Assembly: GCA_014654705.1 (NCBI GenBank)
Contig: JACVZY010000057.1
Location: 1 to 43,697 of the forward strand
Length of the DNA stretch: 43,697 nt
Source of the DNA: Ignavibacteria bacterium
GTDB lineage: Bacteria; Bacteroidota; Ignavibacteria; Kapaibacteriales; UBA4661
Direction: 5' to 3'
Positions 42,279 to 43,697 of this stretch are shown here, in pieces. A program made the position numbers and the translations under genes. The notes under the pieces were generated by a model. The model saw only the letters and a list, made by a program, of their open reading frames with translations. It had not been told where the DNA came from and did not search any database. The stretch's first letter is position 1; each line of letters begins with the position of its first letter.

Positions 42279-43619
42279 ATGCGCTTAAAATGGTCAACCC
42301 GTCGTTGGGCGATGCAAGAGGTCGCCAAAACCGTCCGCTCTATCAACGTCCCGCCGCCGAAGCCGAAACCACGTGGTTTTTTGCTAGATTACGTTTTCAA
42401 TATGCGGAATGTGTATTCGACTGCATCCATTTTTGGCTTAATTGCTCTTATTTACTACTCTCCTGGTAATATTGAAATTTTTGACCCGATTCAGCAAGCC
42501 TTAGCAGATTTTAGCTTTACCGATATAGTGTATTCCCAATGGCGACAAGATGACGCTGTTGTGGATGAAAATATTATTTTGGTGAATGTGGGGCGAAATC
42601 GTGCCGAAATAGCGATGCAGACCAAAGTGCTCGCAGCAATGCAGCCCAAAGTTATCGGCATTGACCCACTTTTGAGCAGCGAAAAAGAGCCGGAAGTTGA
42701 CCTTGCGCTTATTGATGCTATTCAGTCCGCAAAATATGTCGTCATGGCAGCAAAACTATCAGAGTGGAATAGTGACGAGAAAAAACCGATGTTCTTGAAG
42801 TTACAACCCCCTCATCCAAAATTTCAGTTACCCAATGTTAGCTACGGACACACAAGTTTCACCGCCGATGAAAAGAATAAGAATACAGCACAAACAATAC
42901 GTGATTTTGAACCTGATTACAAGGTTAAAGATTCTTCACTTATGAAGAAAGATACAATGATAAGTGCTTTTGCACTGGAAATCGCAGAGCGATGGAAACC
43001 GGGGACTATCAAGCAAATAAAAGAACGTGGAGAAAAGAAAGAACTCATCAATTATCGCGGTAGCTTTAACAAGTTTATTCAAATTGACATTGAGCCGGGA
43101 ATGGACTTGGATTCTGCAGTCGCAATGTATGGTTCGTTAGTGAAAGGGAAAATTGTTCTCTTAGGATTTATGGGGCAGCCCTTTGATAACCCCAACGATA
43201 TTCGCAATAAATTCTGGACGCCTGCCGCAAAAAACTACGTTGGCAAAAACCCACCGGATATGTATGCCGTTGTCCTTCATGCTAATATTATTTCTATGCT
43301 CATTCGTAATGAATTAATTACTCAAATGCCCGATTGGGTAGGGTATGTAATGGCGGTTATTGTATGTTATCTAAATATGGCTCTTTTTCATTGGATAACC
43401 ATTAAATTCCCCAGTTTTGCAGGCGGTGAGATGAAGGTAATCCAGCTTATTCAGGCAGGTATTTTGGTTATGGGGGCAATGTATTCGCTTAATATATTTA
43501 ACTACCAAATCGAACTATCTCTCACTCTTGCCATCATTCTTCTTTCCTCTGACGTTATGGAGATTCATGAAAGCTCGGTGAAACGACTTATTGAACGGAT
43601 ACAGGATAATCGCCGCTAG
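42279..43619 (+). CDS. CHASE2-domain membrane sensor without output domain
   Basis: A 446-residue membrane protein. One transmembrane helix (about 47-62) leads to an extracytoplasmic CHASE2 domain (about 70-345) with IILVNVGRNRAEIAMQTKVLAAMQPKVIGIDPLL and the closing MYAVVLHANIISMLIRNE. Three helices follow (about 352-375, 386-406, 411-425), the usual CHASE2 tail. The protein then ends after a short basic helix (SSVKRLIERIQDNRR), where a kinase, adenylate cyclase or GGDEF domain would normally begin. The strong AGGAGG, 8 nt before the ATG, supports this start. An output partner may be encoded just beyond the window. Confidence 0.8.
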   Translation: MRLKWSTRRWAMQEVAKTVRSINVPPPKPKPRGFLLDYVFNMRNVYSTASIFGLIALIYYSPGNIEIFDPIQQALADFSFTDIVYSQWRQDDAVVDENIILVNVGRNRAEIAMQTKVLAAMQPKVIGIDPLLSSEKEPEVDLALIDAIQSAKYVVMAAKLSEWNSDEKKPMFLKLQPPHPKFQLPNVSYGHTSFTADEKNKNTAQTIRDFEPDYKVKDSSLMKKDTMISAFALEIAERWKPGTIKQIKERGEKKELINYRGSFNKFIQIDIEPGMDLDSAVAMYGSLVKGKIVLLGFMGQPFDNPNDIRNKFWTPAAKNYVGKNPPDMYAVVLHANIISMLIRNELITQMPDWVGYVMAVIVCYLNMALFHWITIKFPSFAGGEMKVIQLIQAGILVMGAMYSLNIFNYQIELSLTLAIILLSSDVMEIHESSVKRLIERIQDNRR

Positions 43620-43697
43620 GACAGGATTTATCAAAAACAACTATAAATGCCAATTAAAAGTTAAAACTGGATTGCCCAGATAATCGTGATAGAAGAA
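43620..43697. other. Window end, no feature seen
   Basis: 78 bp of A/T-rich sequence after the CHASE2 stop codon. It contains no terminator hairpin, so transcription may continue into a gene beyond the window. Confidence 0.4.

Noticed and set aside
1-43697. CRISPR arrays, phage genes, or a defence island
   Set aside because: No regularly spaced repeats, no cas, phage structural or recombinase genes were found. The Uma2 gene alone is not evidence for a defence system.

Overview
The window looks like a chromosomal segment of a bacterium from the Bacteroidota/Chlorobiota side of the FCB group; a Kapabacteria- or Ignavibacteria-like lineage is my best guess, inferred from gene content only. Three things point there. 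An S41 peptidase ends in a type IX secretion (T9SS) sorting domain. Two large TonB-dependent receptors are present. One promoter matches the Bacteroidota form TTTG-N19-TAnnTTTG exactly. Most genes lack a clear Shine-Dalgarno sequence, with a few strong exceptions. I see no phage, CRISPR array, intact transposase, rRNA or tRNA.

Layout. 0.2-7 kb (minus strand): a frameshifted T9SS-secreted S41 peptidase, DUF4112 and YbjQ-family proteins, and a pair of related histidine kinases (TPR-sensor kinase, then a REC-kinase hybrid). 7.4-10 kb: a TonB-linked outer-membrane receptor behind three 11-bp-phased operator-like repeats. 10.2-13.1 kb: a small membrane ORF, a polyprenol-phosphate mannose synthase-like enzyme coupled to a polyprenyl glycosylphosphotransferase, and a cluster of palindromic repeats including a MITE-like element with a 9-bp direct repeat at its ends. 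13.3-23.7 kb: a POT peptide transporter, a lipoprotein, a site-2 protease, DnaJ, GrpE, another lipoprotein, gamma-glutamyltransferase, an outer-membrane protein and RecO.

23.7-27.5 kb is the most interesting operon: 5-aminolevulinate synthase (ALAS, C4/Shemin pathway), a HemC-HemD fusion and HemB. Together they would take glycine and succinyl-CoA to uroporphyrinogen III in three polypeptides. ALAS sits where FCB bacteria would be expected to carry glutamyl-tRNA reductase. 27.7-31.7 kb: HrcA, a Uma2-family nuclease followed by the tail of a second decayed copy, and an IcmF-like acyl-CoA mutase lacking both the B12-binding and GTPase domains. 31.8-37 kb: RecN, a fused circularly permuted ATP-grasp/alpha-E protein, and a GmhA-like SIS isomerase coupled to it by an ATGA overlap. 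37-43.7 kb: a second TonB receptor, XseA, a TerB-like small protein, a TrmH-family RNA methyltransferase and a CHASE2 protein without an output domain.

The heat-shock set is scattered: grpE-dnaJ lie together, hrcA is 9 kb away, dnaK is absent from the window, and I see no CIRCE element.
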